Shown piece by piece: positions 17,098 to 25,598 of a DNA stretch of 64,000 nucleotides. The notes under the pieces are model-generated. The model was not told the DNA's origin. It did not search any database and worked only from the letters and a program-made list of their open reading frames with translations. This DNA is from Micromonospora wenchangensis. GTDB lineage: Bacteria; Actinomycetota; Actinomycetes; Mycobacteriales; Micromonosporaceae. The stretch's first letter is position 1. Every line of letters starts with the position of its first letter. The translations under genes were made by a program, and so were the position numbers. The stretch is taken from contig NZ_MZMV01000041.1 in NCBI RefSeq assembly GCF_002210435.1, positions 1 through 64,000 of the forward strand, read 5' to 3'.

Positions 17098-17117
17098 ATA
17101 CAACAGTGCTGTTACAT
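17098..17117. promoter_or_regulatory. Palindrome between pip and marR-type gene (candidate operator)
   Basis: ATACAACAG-TG-CTGTTACAT: perfect 5-bp inner arms (AACAG/CTGTT) and 7 of 9 pairs overall. It lies in the 51-bp divergent gap, 7 bp before the chosen regulator ATG, and overlaps an alternative GTG start (17106), one reason to prefer the ATG. MarR proteins bind short palindromes of this kind in their own promoters. Confidence 0.45.
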
Positions 17118-17123
17118 TACGAC

Positions 17124-17672
17124 ATGCCCGACGAAGCGTCCGACCCCGCACTGCTCGGCACCCGGCTGCGGCACCTGCTGGACCTGCTGGACGGCGACGT
17201 CGCCGCCGTCTATGCCGACCTCGGGCTGCCCGGCTTCCGCCCCCGCTACACCCCGGTGCTGATCGCCCTGGACCGGCTCGGCCCCGCGTCGATCCGTACC
17301 CTGGCCCAGGCGACCGGGGTGACCCACTCCGCCGCCAGCCAGACGATCGCCCGGATGGCGGCCGACGGGCTGGTCACCCTCGCCCCCGGCGTCGACGCCC
17401 GGCACCGCGTCGTCACCCCCACCGACCGGGCCCGGGACCTGCTGCCCGTCCTGCACGCCGAGTACGCCGCCACCGCCACCGCCGCCCGCCGGTTCGAGGC
17501 GGAGCTGGCGTACCCGTTGAGCCGCCTCGTCGACGAGGCCCTGGCCGCGCTGCGGCACCGGTCGATGCGGCAACGCGTCGCCGACGTCGCCCCGCAGCTC
17601 GCCGGCCCGGCCGGCCACCACCCGGGCGACCGGCCGGCGACCCCGACCGGTGACCGGAACCAATCCCCGTAG
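17124..17672 (+). CDS. MarR-family transcriptional regulator
   Basis: 182 residues with the MarR winged helix: helix-turn-helix IRTLAQATGVTHSAASQTIARM then the wing VTLAPGVDARHRVVTPTDRAR. The C-terminal ~40 residues are Pro/Gly-rich and probably flexible. The ATG at 17124 gives a start outside the palindrome; no ribosome site is visible, so the mRNA may be leaderless. Its divergent partner, proline iminopeptidase, is the likely target, now broken by a nonsense codon. Confidence 0.75.
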   Translation: MPDEASDPALLGTRLRHLLDLLDGDVAAVYADLGLPGFRPRYTPVLIALDRLGPASIRTLAQATGVTHSAASQTIARMAADGLVTLAPGVDARHRVVTPTDRARDLLPVLHAEYAATATAARRFEAELAYPLSRLVDEALAALRHRSMRQRVADVAPQLAGPAGHHPGDRPATPTGDRNQSP

Positions 17673-17792
17673 CCGGACGTCCGGCCGCGCGGAAACAACC
17701 GTTGCGCCGATGGACCGCAGCTCGACCCGGGTAAGAATGATCAGTGTGGCCCTGACCTGTGACCAGTCCCGGCGGACCGGAGAGGCCGGCGG

Positions 17793-19412
17793 GTGACCGG
17801 CGACTGGCGGTTGTCCGGCTACACCCCGGTACGGCAGCTCGGCACGGGCGCGTCCGGCCGGGTGCTGCTCGCCACCCACGACGCCACCGGCACCCCGGTC
17901 GCGATCCGCTACCTCACCCCGTCCCTCGGCGCGGACCCCGCCTTCCGGCTGGCCTTCCGGGAGCAGGCGCGGCTGCTGGTCGACGTGGACGATCCGCACG
18001 TCTGCCGGCTCTTCGAGTACGCCGAGTCGTACTCCGCCGCCGCGATCGTCACCGAACTGGTCAACGGGGTGACGCTGCGCCACCTGCTGCGCGCGCACGG
18101 CCCGGTCCCGCCGGAGGCCGCGCTCCGCGTCCTGAAGGGTTCGCTCGCCGGGCTCGCCGCCGCGCACGCCCGGGGTGTGGTGCACGGCGACCACCGGCCG
18201 GAGAACGTCCTCGTCACCCCGGACGGGCGGAGCAAGCTCACCGACTTCGCCATCGTGCTGCCCACCGGCACCGGCCGCCGGCTCGCCCCCGAACAGTGGA
18301 CCGGGGCGCCCGCCGAGCCGGCCGGCGACATCTACGCCGCCACCGCCACGTTCGTCGAGTGCCTCACCGGACGACCCCCCTACGACGGGCGGGACCTGGC
18401 GACCCTGCGCGCCCAGCACAGCGCCGCGCCGGTCCCGGACGCCCCGACCCCGGCACCCGTGCACGACCTGCTCCGGCACGGGCTGGCCTGGTGCCCCGCC
18501 GACCGTACCCAGCCCGCCGAGATCTTCCTCACCGAGCTGGAACACACCGCCGCCCGCTCGTACGGCGGGGACTGGGAGGAACGCGGCCGGCGTCAGCTCG
18601 CCCAACGGGTCGCGCTGCTCGCCGCGTCCCTCCCACTGCCCGACGGGGAACCCGGAGCCGACGAGGCGACGGACGCCCCCGACGTCGGTCCCCACCCGGC
18701 CCTGCGACGCGGCGGCCTGCGCAGCGTCCTGGTCGGGGTGGGCCTGACCGCCACCCTGCTGGTCGGCGTCGTCGCGCTGGGTGTCGCCGCCCGGCGGTCC
18801 GGTCCGCTCACCCTCGCCGACGGCACCGTCGGGCCGGGAGCGACCGCCGCCGCCACCCGCAGCCCCGCGCCGCTGGCCGCCGCGCCGGCCATCACCGTCG
18901 TGCCGGCGGAGCCGAGCCGCAGCCCCACCCCGGCGGCGAGCACCACCGGTGCGCCGCCCAGCACCGCCCCGACCCGGTCCGCCGCCGCGACCACCACCCG
19001 GGTACGCACCCCGAGCCCCGCGCCGCCGACGACGCCGAACCTCCCGCTCGTGCCGCCGGACGTGTCGCCGCCGACCGTGTCCACCCCCGACGTCACCCCG
19101 ACCACCGTGGAGCCGCAGGGCTGCCCCGACGCCGTCACCGCGACCACGGTCACCGCGACCGTCGTCGACGACCGGGCCGCCGGCGACGGGCTCCGGGTGG
19201 CGTTCCGGTACACCCTCGACGGTGCCACCCGGACCGTCGGCATGGACCAGACCGCGCCGGACGTCTTCCAGGGCACCCTCGGTGACCTGGCGGCGCCCTC
19301 GGCGACGACCCGGATCCCGATCCAGGTCGTCGCCGTCGACGACGCCGGCAACGCCTCCGCGCCCACCGGCCCGGTCGTGGTGTCGCTGCTGCCCGCCTGC
19401 ACGTCGCGCTGA
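17793..19412 (+). CDS. Membrane-anchored Ser/Thr kinase-like protein, probably a pseudokinase
   Basis: 539 residues. The kinase fold covers about 1-270 but key residues are altered: the beta-3 lysine is R39 (VAIR), the catalytic loop is H131-G-D with Asp133 and Asn138 kept, and DFG is D151-F-A153; the activation loop is very short before APE (165-167). One membrane helix (311-333) leads to a Ser/Thr/Pro-rich linker and a C-terminal extracellular beta domain ending with one Cys. GTG start with GGAGAGG. The pattern suggests a signalling scaffold rather than an active kinase. It is followed on the same strand by an MscS-like gene 106 bp away. Confidence 0.75.
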   Translation: MTGDWRLSGYTPVRQLGTGASGRVLLATHDATGTPVAIRYLTPSLGADPAFRLAFREQARLLVDVDDPHVCRLFEYAESYSAAAIVTELVNGVTLRHLLRAHGPVPPEAALRVLKGSLAGLAAAHARGVVHGDHRPENVLVTPDGRSKLTDFAIVLPTGTGRRLAPEQWTGAPAEPAGDIYAATATFVECLTGRPPYDGRDLATLRAQHSAAPVPDAPTPAPVHDLLRHGLAWCPADRTQPAEIFLTELEHTAARSYGGDWEERGRRQLAQRVALLAASLPLPDGEPGADEATDAPDVGPHPALRRGGLRSVLVGVGLTATLLVGVVALGVAARRSGPLTLADGTVGPGATAAATRSPAPLAAAPAITVVPAEPSRSPTPAASTTGAPPSTAPTRSAAATTTRVRTPSPAPPTTPNLPLVPPDVSPPTVSTPDVTPTTVEPQGCPDAVTATTVTATVVDDRAAGDGLRVAFRYTLDGATRTVGMDQTAPDVFQGTLGDLAAPSATTRIPIQVVAVDDAGNASAPTGPVVVSLLPACTSR

Positions 19413-19518
19413 CCGGGCCGGCCGGGTGCCGGCGGGTCCGGCCGGGCCCGCCGGGTTTCCGGCGACCGGGCCGGGGGTAGCTTCGGGGGCCGACCGAGCT
19501 GACGGTGGAGGACCACGG

Positions 19519-20517
19519 ATGACAGACAAGTTCAGCGATGCGGTGGGCGACGCCCTGCGGGCGGTAATGCTCTTCCTGCCCAAGGCGGTCGCCTTCGTGG
19601 CGATCCTGGTGGCCGGCTGGCTGATCGCCAAGGCCGTCCGCAAGATCGTCGACAAGGTGCTGGAACGGGTGCACTTCGACCGGGCCGTCGAACGGGGCGG
19701 GATCAAGACCGCGCTGGCCCGTTCCCGCTACGACGCCAGCGACATCGTCGCCAAGCTCGCCTATTACGGCGTACTGCTGGTGACCCTCCAGCTCGCCTTC
19801 GGCATCTGGGGCCCCAACCCGATCTCCGACCTCATCGCCGGCGTGATCGCCTGGCTGCCCCGGGCGTTCGTGGCGATCGTCATCGTGGTCGTCGCCGCCG
19901 CCATCGCCAACGCGGTCAAGGACATCATCAGCAGCGCGCTCGGCGGCCTGTCCTACGGCCGGGTGCTGGCCAACATCGCCTCGGTGTTCATCCTCGGCCT
20001 GGGCGTGATCGCCGCGCTCAACCAGATCGGCGTCGCCACCGCGGTCACCACGCCGGTGCTGGTCGCCGTGCTCGCCACCGTCGGCGGCATCCTCGTCGTC
20101 GGGGTCGGCGGCGGTCTGGTCCGCCCGATGCAGGCCCGCTGGGAGTCCTGGCTGACCCGCGCCGAGCAGGAGTCGCGCACCATCGCCACCCACGCCCGCG
20201 CCTACCGGGCCGGCCGGCGCGACGTCGAGGCCCGGCTGGACCCGTACGCGGAGGCCGAACGCACCCAGCCGGTGCCCGCCACCACCGCCACCCCGGCCCC
20301 CACCACGCCCGCTCCGGCGGCACCGGTCCCCACCACGCCGCCTCCGGCGGTGGCGGTGGACGACGACGCCGAGCGGACCCAGGTGGTGACCCGCCCCGAC
20401 GACGTCGAGGCGACCCAGGTCGTGCCGCGCCAGGCCGGGCCGTCCGACGGGTCCGCCACCGACAGCGAGGCCACCATGGTCATCCCCCCGCTGGATCCGG
20501 ACACCTCCCGCCGCTGA
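19519..20517 (+). CDS. MscS-like small-conductance channel family protein (TM-helix repeats)
   Basis: 332 residues with four hydrophobic helices: PKAVAFVAILVAGWLIAKAV (about 15-40), AYYGVLLVTLQLAFGIW, WLPRAFVAIVIVVVAAAIANAV and a long C-terminal one. The last runs into the Gly-rich LATVGGILVVGVGGGLV. This is the conserved TM-helix repeat family related to MscS but lacking its beta domain. The cytosolic tail from ~230 is Thr/Pro-rich with ERTQ/EATQ repeats (ERTQPV, ERTQVV, EATQVV, EATMVI), which look like phosphothreonine/FHA-type sites. The ATG at 19519 follows GGTGGAGG. The kinase-like protein just upstream makes a regulatory link plausible. Confidence 0.75.
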   Translation: MTDKFSDAVGDALRAVMLFLPKAVAFVAILVAGWLIAKAVRKIVDKVLERVHFDRAVERGGIKTALARSRYDASDIVAKLAYYGVLLVTLQLAFGIWGPNPISDLIAGVIAWLPRAFVAIVIVVVAAAIANAVKDIISSALGGLSYGRVLANIASVFILGLGVIAALNQIGVATAVTTPVLVAVLATVGGILVVGVGGGLVRPMQARWESWLTRAEQESRTIATHARAYRAGRRDVEARLDPYAEAERTQPVPATTATPAPTTPAPAAPVPTTPPPAVAVDDDAERTQVVTRPDDVEATQVVPRQAGPSDGSATDSEATMVIPPLDPDTSRR

Positions 20518-20520
20518 CCC

Positions 20521-20571
20521 CACCCGCCGACGGGACGGGACGCCGACCGGCTCCCGCCCCGTCGGCGGGTG
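20521..20571 (+). terminator. Stem-loop terminator after MscS-like gene
   Basis: CACCCGCCGACGGG (20521-20534) pairs perfectly with CCCGTCGGCGGGTG (20558-20571), 14 bp, around a 23-base loop that holds its own short stem. It starts 4 bases after the stop codon. No U-tract, as is common in such GC-rich genomes. Confidence 0.6.
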
Positions 20572-20721
20572 TACGCCGTGCCGGGGCTCACGCTCCGGGC
20601 CGCAGCCGGCTAGCATTCCGCACATGACCTGGCGATGTTGATCCGGCACTGAAGGCCGAAACCGTGGACCGCCACGGACGCCGTACCTCCCGCGTCCGTT
20701 CCGTCCCCGGGAAAGGCCCTG

Positions 20722-21918
20722 ATGAACGCCCTCTCCACGCGGGTGCCCGACACCCGTGTCCGCCGGCTGTCCGCCACGCTCTACAGCTACCTGTTCCTCA
20801 GTGATCTCGTCCTGCTCTACCCGGTGTACGTGCTGCTGTTCAGCGACGCCGGGCTCACCGTCGGGCAGGTGTCCGCGCTCTTCGTGATCTGGTCGGTGAC
20901 CGCGATAGTGCTGGAGGTCCCCTCCGGGGCCTGGGCCGACGCCGTCTCCCGACGCCTGCTGCTCTGCCTCGCGCCGCTGCTCACCGGGGCCTGCTTCGCG
21001 CTGTGGGTGCTGGCCGGGTCGTGGTGGGCGTTCGCGCTCGGCTTCGTCCTGTGGGGAGCCGGCGGCGCGCTCGGCTCCGGCGCCCTGGAGGCGTTGGTGT
21101 ACACCGAACTCGACCGGCTCGGCGCGGCCGGCCGTTACGCCCGCACGATGGGGCGGGGCCGGACCGCCGGGGTGCTCGGGGTGCTCGCCTCGCTGGGCCT
21201 GGCCGGCCCGGTCCTCGCCGCCGGCGGCTACCGGGCGGTCGGCGCGGCGAGCGTGCTGTCCGCCGTCCTCGCCGCCGCCGTCGCCATCCGCTTCCCGGAA
21301 CACCGGCCCGCCGCGCCCGTCGACGAGGCGGCCGGGCCGGGTTGGTGGGCGGGTCTACGCGCCGGCCTCGCCGAGGCCCGCGCCGACCGACGGGTACGGG
21401 CGGCCGTGCTGCTCGTCCCGGCGGTGACGGCGGTCTGGGGAACCCTCGACGAGTACGCCCCGCTGCTGGCCCGCGACACCGGCGTCGCGGCGTCCACGGT
21501 GCCGCTGCTGCTCCTGCCGGTGTGGCTCGGGATGACCGTCGGCGGCCTGCTCGCCCCGGCCGCGGAACGCCTGACCACCCGCGGGTACGCGGCGCTGCCC
21601 GCCCTGGCCGCGGTCGCCCTGGCCGTCGGGGCCGCCGTCCGGCACCCGGCGGGCTTCCTGCTGCTCGGGGTGGCGTTCGGTGCCCTGCAACTCGCCACCG
21701 TGCTCGCCGACGCCCGCCTGCAGGACCGGATCACCGGCCCGGGGCGGGCCACCGTCACCTCGGTCGCGGGCATGGGCACCGACCTGGCCATGATCGTGGC
21801 CTACGCCGGTTACGCGCTGGTCGCCGCGACCGGCGGGCACCCGGCGGCGTTCGTGGCGGCGGCCGTACCGTACCTGCTGCTGGCCGGGGTGCTGGCGGTG
21901 TCGGGATCAGTCCGGTAG
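20722..21918 (+). CDS. MFS transporter
   Basis: 398 residues with about 12 hydrophobic helices. The loop after helix 2 reads GAWADAVSRR, matching the MFS motif A (G-x3-D-x2-GR-R) in degenerate form, and the loop after helix 6 is long and hydrophilic. Substrate is not predictable. The ATG at 20722 follows GGGAAAGG. The 204-bp gap upstream contains the preceding terminator and presumably its promoter. It overlaps the convergent YchJ-like gene by 12 bp at the 3' end. Confidence 0.75.
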   Translation: MNALSTRVPDTRVRRLSATLYSYLFLSDLVLLYPVYVLLFSDAGLTVGQVSALFVIWSVTAIVLEVPSGAWADAVSRRLLLCLAPLLTGACFALWVLAGSWWAFALGFVLWGAGGALGSGALEALVYTELDRLGAAGRYARTMGRGRTAGVLGVLASLGLAGPVLAAGGYRAVGAASVLSAVLAAAVAIRFPEHRPAAPVDEAAGPGWWAGLRAGLAEARADRRVRAAVLLVPAVTAVWGTLDEYAPLLARDTGVAASTVPLLLLPVWLGMTVGGLLAPAAERLTTRGYAALPALAAVALAVGAAVRHPAGFLLLGVAFGALQLATVLADARLQDRITGPGRATVTSVAGMGTDLAMIVAYAGYALVAATGGHPAAFVAAAVPYLLLAGVLAVSGSVR

Positions 21919-22302
21919 CGCGTCGAGGTAGACCCAGTTGCCGTCCTCGCGGACGAACCGGCTGTGCTCCGCCATCGTGCCCGGCTGCCCGGCCTCGCGG
22001 TAGTGGGCGCGGAACCTCACCGTGCCGGTGGTGTCCAGCAGGCCGCCGCGCGTGCTGTCGACGATCTCCAGCCGGGTCCACCGGGTGGCGGGGTCGAGGT
22101 GCACCTGCCGGGGCCGGGTCGTGGAGTGCCAGCTCCGCAGGAGGTAGTCGTCGTCGCCGACGGCGAAGGCGCTGAACCGGGAGCGCATCAACGCCTGCGC
22201 CGTCGGGGCCGTGCCGTCGCCGGCGTGCAGCGGCCCGCAGCAGTCGGCGTACGGCAGGCCGGTGCCGCAGGGGCAGGGCCGGGGAGACGCGTGTTTCGCC
22301 AC
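21907..22302 (-). CDS. ychJ: YchJ-family protein with SEC-C-type Cys motif
   Basis: 131 residues. N-terminal CPCGTGLPYADCCGPLHAG is the SEC-C-like zinc motif; the rest is the NTF2-like YchJ middle domain (LMRSRFSAFAVGDDDYLLRSWH, then RFVREDGNWVYLD). Function is unknown in all organisms, though the SEC-C motif binds metal. The GTG at 22302 follows AGGATGG; an ATG 18 bases upstream is an alternative. Convergent overlap of 12 bp with the MFS gene. Confidence 0.8.
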   Translation of the reverse strand: MAKHASPRPCPCGTGLPYADCCGPLHAGDGTAPTAQALMRSRFSAFAVGDDDYLLRSWHSTTRPRQVHLDPATRWTRLEIVDSTRGGLLDTTGTVRFRAHYREAGQPGTMAEHSRFVREDGNWVYLDALPD

Positions 22303-22323
22303 CCGCCCATCCTGCCGCAACCG

Positions 22324-22356
22324 CCGGACGGGCCGACCTGTGGTCGGCCCGTCCGG
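22324..22356 (-). terminator. Perfect 15-bp stem-loop terminator after C39-like gene
   Basis: CCGGACGGGCCGACC and GGTCGGCCCGTCCGG pair over 15 bp with a three-base loop (TGT), directly after the stop codon of the protease gene (22366) on the minus strand and 22 bp before the YchJ gene start. No U-tract. Confidence 0.65.
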
Positions 22357-22365
22357 GTGCGGCGG

Positions 22366-23016
22366 TCAGGAGGCGTAGCCGCGGCTGGCGATCCAGTCGC
22401 CGAGGTTGTCGACGGTGATGCGGTAGGAGGCGGTGTCCGGGTTGGCGGAGTCGGCGATGGTGACGGTCCTGCCGTCGTCGTGGTAGCCGGTGACGCTGAT
22501 GTAGTGGCCGCCCTCGAAGGAGTGGGTGCCGCCGTCGGTGTCGGTGGTGGTGCCGGCGATGTTGGCGACCACGGCGCGGCCGTCGTCGATGGCACGGACG
22601 ATGTCGGCGCGCAGCGTGTCGGTCTGCTTGTCGTCGGCCCTGCTGCTGCGGATCTCGGTGCTGTGGTAGGCGTCGCGGCCGGTCTCCCGGTTGAGCACCG
22701 GGGTGATGTCGTTGATGCTGTCGGTGCCGTCCTCGGTGGTGCGCATGTGCTTGGCCATGGTGTCCACGTCGATGTTCTTGCCCTGCACGCTCAGCGCGTT
22801 GCGGGCGGCGGCCGGGCCGCAGTAGTAGAAGTTGGGCTGCGCCTCGTAGTCGACCTTCAGCTCGCGTTCGCCGGCCGGCTTGCGGTCGGCCTGAACGGCG
22901 GCCGGGCGGGTGGTCCCGGCGGCGTGGGCGGCGATCGCGGGGCCGGCGACGCCACCGGCGGTGGCGGCCAGGCCGGCGACGGTCAGGGCGGTCTTGCGCA
23001 GGATGTCGGTACGCAT
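22366..23016 (-). CDS. Secreted C39-like cysteine peptidase
   Basis: 216 residues with a signal peptide (ALTVAGLAATAGGVAGPAIA, cleavage near A-H-A-A). The mature part is a C39-like papain fold: Cys in NFYYCGPAAARNALS, His in FEGGHYISVTGYHDDG and Asp/Asn in IADSANPD. No ATP-binding transporter domain is attached, so it is a stand-alone secreted peptidase of the Peptidase_C39_2 type. Its substrate is unknown. It has its own strong terminator and a 383-bp upstream region with palindromes. Confidence 0.8.
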   Translation of the reverse strand: MRTDILRKTALTVAGLAATAGGVAGPAIAAHAAGTTRPAAVQADRKPAGERELKVDYEAQPNFYYCGPAAARNALSVQGKNIDVDTMAKHMRTTEDGTDSINDITPVLNRETGRDAYHSTEIRSSRADDKQTDTLRADIVRAIDDGRAVVANIAGTTTDTDGGTHSFEGGHYISVTGYHDDGRTVTIADSANPDTASYRITVDNLGDWIASRGYAS

Positions 23017-23399
23017 GGGGAGGCTCCTCTGCGTCGGGGGTGCGGTGGACGCCCGGGGGAGAGGGCGTCGCGGAAGTCAGGAGGGGAGCGCGCGGCGGTC
23101 GGGGGGACCTGCTCGGGCGTCCGGGGGAGGTGTAACCAACCCGGTGGCGACCACATTCCGTGGTCGGGGTTCCGGGGCCTGCTCCCCGCGGGGAGCGGCG
23201 GTGGTATGCCAGGTACAACGCCCCGGCCCCGGCGATGATTCCGCCGTGGGGGTGGCCCCGGCCACGCCGGCACCGGCCCACGAACCCGACATTCCGCGCG
23301 GACGGCGGTCTGCGGGATGAACGCCCGTTCCCGCCCCGGAGGGAGGCCGCTAGCCTGGGCGGTCATGAACGTCGCACAGCGGGACAGCCGGCGGCACCG
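23017..23399. other. Divergent intergenic region with two inverted repeats
   Basis: No convincing gene. It separates the C39-like gene (leftward) from a phosphotransferase gene (rightward). Two symmetric elements stand out: CGACCAC-ATTCC-GTGGTCG (23148-23166, perfect 7-bp arms) and GCTCCCCGCGGGGAGC (23181-23196, a perfect 16-bp palindrome). Both could be operators for the divergent genes; neither matches a regulator consensus that I know. Confidence 0.5.
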
Positions 23400-24404
23400 G
23401 TGAGCCCCACCCAGCGCCTCCTCGACACCGACCAGGTCCGCCGGTACGTCGCGGCCTCCCTCGGGCCCGCCGTGCGGGTCACCGACTGCGGGCCGCTGCA
23501 CGGTGGTGGATTCGCCGCCGTCTGGTGGGTACGGCTCGACGACGGGCGTGCCGTGGTGCTCAAGGTGGGGCCGCCCCCGTCGGTGCCGCTGCTGCGCTAC
23601 GAACGCGACCTGATCGCCGCCGAGGCACGCTACCTGCGGCTGGTGGCGGCGCATGCGCCGACCGTGCCCGTGCCATCGCTGCTGCACCACGGCAGTGACC
23701 CGACCCTCGGGGACTGGCTGCTCACCGGCCACCTCCCCGGGCGGATGCTGTACACCCTCGTCGCCGACGGCGTGCCGGTCGACGAGGTCTGGACGGGGTT
23801 GGGCACGGCGTTCGCCGCCCTGCACCGGGTGACCGGCGACCGGTACGGCTACGACGGCGGTCGGGCCGCCGGCCCGACCTGGCGGTCGGCGTACACCGCG
23901 ATGGTGGACGACCTGCTCGCCGACGCGGCGGACTGGGCGGCGCCGCTGCCGCTGCCGGCCGACCGGCTGCGGGCCCTGGTCGCCAGGCACGCCGGGGTGC
24001 TGGACGTGGTGCGCCGTCCGGCGCTGCTGCACTTCGACGGCTGGGCGGGCAACGTCCTCGCCGTGCCGGGCCAGGACGGCGGGCACCGGCTCGGCGGGCT
24101 GGTCGACGGTGAGCGTTTCCTGTACGGCGACCCGCTGCTGGACCTGGTGTCGCCGCTGCTGTTCCGCCGCGCCGAGGACACCCCCGACGACCCGTTCCTG
24201 CGCGGCTACCGCACGGCCGGGGCGCGGGTGGCGCTGGACGAGCCGGGGGTACGCCGCCGGCTCGGCCTCTACCGGCTCTACCTCTACCTGCTGATGACGG
24301 TGGAGGCGCCCAGCCGGGGGATCACCGTGGACACCGAACCCGACCGGTTCCGGATCCTGGCGCGGCTGCTCGACGAGGAGCTGTCCGCCCTGGACGGGCC
24401 CTGA
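23400..24404 (+). CDS. Phosphotransferase-family protein (APH-like kinase)
   Basis: 334 residues. Catalytic loop LLHFDGWAGNVLA (H-x-D-x4-N) and metal loop LVDGERFLYGDPLLDLVSPL define an APH-like kinase; the N-lobe lysine is in AVVLKVG. The GTG at 23400 is the first start in frame with family-like sequence, though its ribosome site is weak; an ATG at 23365 is out of frame. Substrate unknown. It is convergent with corA, 12 bp apart. Confidence 0.7.
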   Translation: MSPTQRLLDTDQVRRYVAASLGPAVRVTDCGPLHGGGFAAVWWVRLDDGRAVVLKVGPPPSVPLLRYERDLIAAEARYLRLVAAHAPTVPVPSLLHHGSDPTLGDWLLTGHLPGRMLYTLVADGVPVDEVWTGLGTAFAALHRVTGDRYGYDGGRAAGPTWRSAYTAMVDDLLADAADWAAPLPLPADRLRALVARHAGVLDVVRRPALLHFDGWAGNVLAVPGQDGGHRLGGLVDGERFLYGDPLLDLVSPLLFRRAEDTPDDPFLRGYRTAGARVALDEPGVRRRLGLYRLYLYLLMTVEAPSRGITVDTEPDRFRILARLLDEELSALDGP

Positions 24405-24416
24405 CCGGGTGGTGGG

Positions 24417-25526
24417 TCAGAGCCAGCCGGAGCGGCGGAACAGCCGGTGCAGGGTGAACGCCGCGGTCGCCATCAGCGCCAGCGCGGCCGGGTAGCCGTA
24501 CCGCCAGGACAGTTCGGGCATCCGGGCGAAGTTCATCCCGTAGACCCCGGCGACCGCCGTCTGGGTGGCGGCGATCGCCGCCCACGCCGCGATCTTGCGC
24601 ATGTCGTTGTTCTGGTCGACGGCGAGCTGGGCCAGCCGGGACTGCAGGAGCGAGTTGAGCAGCTCGTCGTAGGCGGTGATCCGGTCGACCGCCCGGGTGA
24701 GCCGGCCCTCCACGTCGACGTACCAGCGGCGCAGACCCGCCGGCGGGCCGCCGTCGGGGCCGGCGACCAGGGCACGCAGCGGCTCCTGGAGCGGCAGGAC
24801 CGCCCGCTTGAACTCGACCAGCTCCCGTTTGAGCTGGTAGATCTGCTGGATGTCGGCGGCGTGGTCGGGGGCGAAGACGGTCTCCTCGACGCGTTCCAGG
24901 TCCCGTTCGAGGTGGGCGGCGACCTCCAGGTAGAGGTCGACCATCCGGGCGGTCACCGCGTACGCCACCGCCCACGGGCCCTCGGCGAGCAGCGACGGGC
25001 GGCCCTCGATCTCGCGGCGGACCGGCGCGAGGGCACCTGACGCGCCGTGCCGGACGGTGACCACGAACCGGTCGCCCAGCAGCACCATCACGTCGCCGGT
25101 GTCCACCACGTCGGAGGTCGCGGTCAGCTCGCCCTGGGCGACGTAGGCGGCGGTGCGCAGCACCAGCAGGGTGACCGGGCCGTGCCGCTGCACGGTGGGG
25201 CGGTGCCCGTCGGCGAGCGCCTGCGCCACGGTCAGCTCGTCGAGGCCGAAGACCTGCCCGACGGCGGCGAGCACCGCCGCGCCCGGGTCGTGCAGGCCCA
25301 GCCAGACGAAGGCGTTGCGGCCGTGCCGGGTGCGGGCGTACGCGTCGGCGTAGTGCGGCCGGCCGGCCTCCCGGCGGCCGTTGACGTAGACCGCGCAGTC
25401 GACCACGGCGTCCGGGTTGGACCGGCGGGCCGGGCGGCCGGGGGCGTCCCCGGGACGTCGGCGCAGCCGGCCGACCAGGGTGCCGAGCCGGGGTCCGAGC
25501 AGGGTCGTCAGGGCTCGCCGCTCCAC
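24417..25526 (-). CDS. corA: CorA-family magnesium/cobalt transporter
   Basis: 369 residues: a long cytosolic alpha/beta domain (LGLHDPGAAVL..., ELTVAQALADGHRPTVQRHG), a coiled helical arm, then two C-terminal membrane helices with the selectivity signature YGMNF between them. CorA pentamers conduct Mg2+, Co2+ or related cations inward. The GTG start at 25526 follows a GGAGG six bases away. The sortase gene lies 72 bp upstream on the same strand, but there is no functional link in the sequence. Confidence 0.9.
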   Translation of the reverse strand: MERRALTTLLGPRLGTLVGRLRRRPGDAPGRPARRSNPDAVVDCAVYVNGRREAGRPHYADAYARTRHGRNAFVWLGLHDPGAAVLAAVGQVFGLDELTVAQALADGHRPTVQRHGPVTLLVLRTAAYVAQGELTATSDVVDTGDVMVLLGDRFVVTVRHGASGALAPVRREIEGRPSLLAEGPWAVAYAVTARMVDLYLEVAAHLERDLERVEETVFAPDHAADIQQIYQLKRELVEFKRAVLPLQEPLRALVAGPDGGPPAGLRRWYVDVEGRLTRAVDRITAYDELLNSLLQSRLAQLAVDQNNDMRKIAAWAAIAATQTAVAGVYGMNFARMPELSWRYGYPAALALMATAAFTLHRLFRRSGWL

Positions 25527-25598
25527 CGGGTACCTCCGCCTCGCCGCCCGTCCGCCGGCCCACCGTAGTGGGTCGGCGCGAACACCGGGCGGGGCGGG

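Noticed and set aside
17112..19706. An 864-residue open frame on the minus strand opposite the MarR and kinase-like genes
   Set aside because: Low-complexity Gly/Arg composition typical of antisense frames in GC-rich DNA; no motif, while the plus strand has clear domains.
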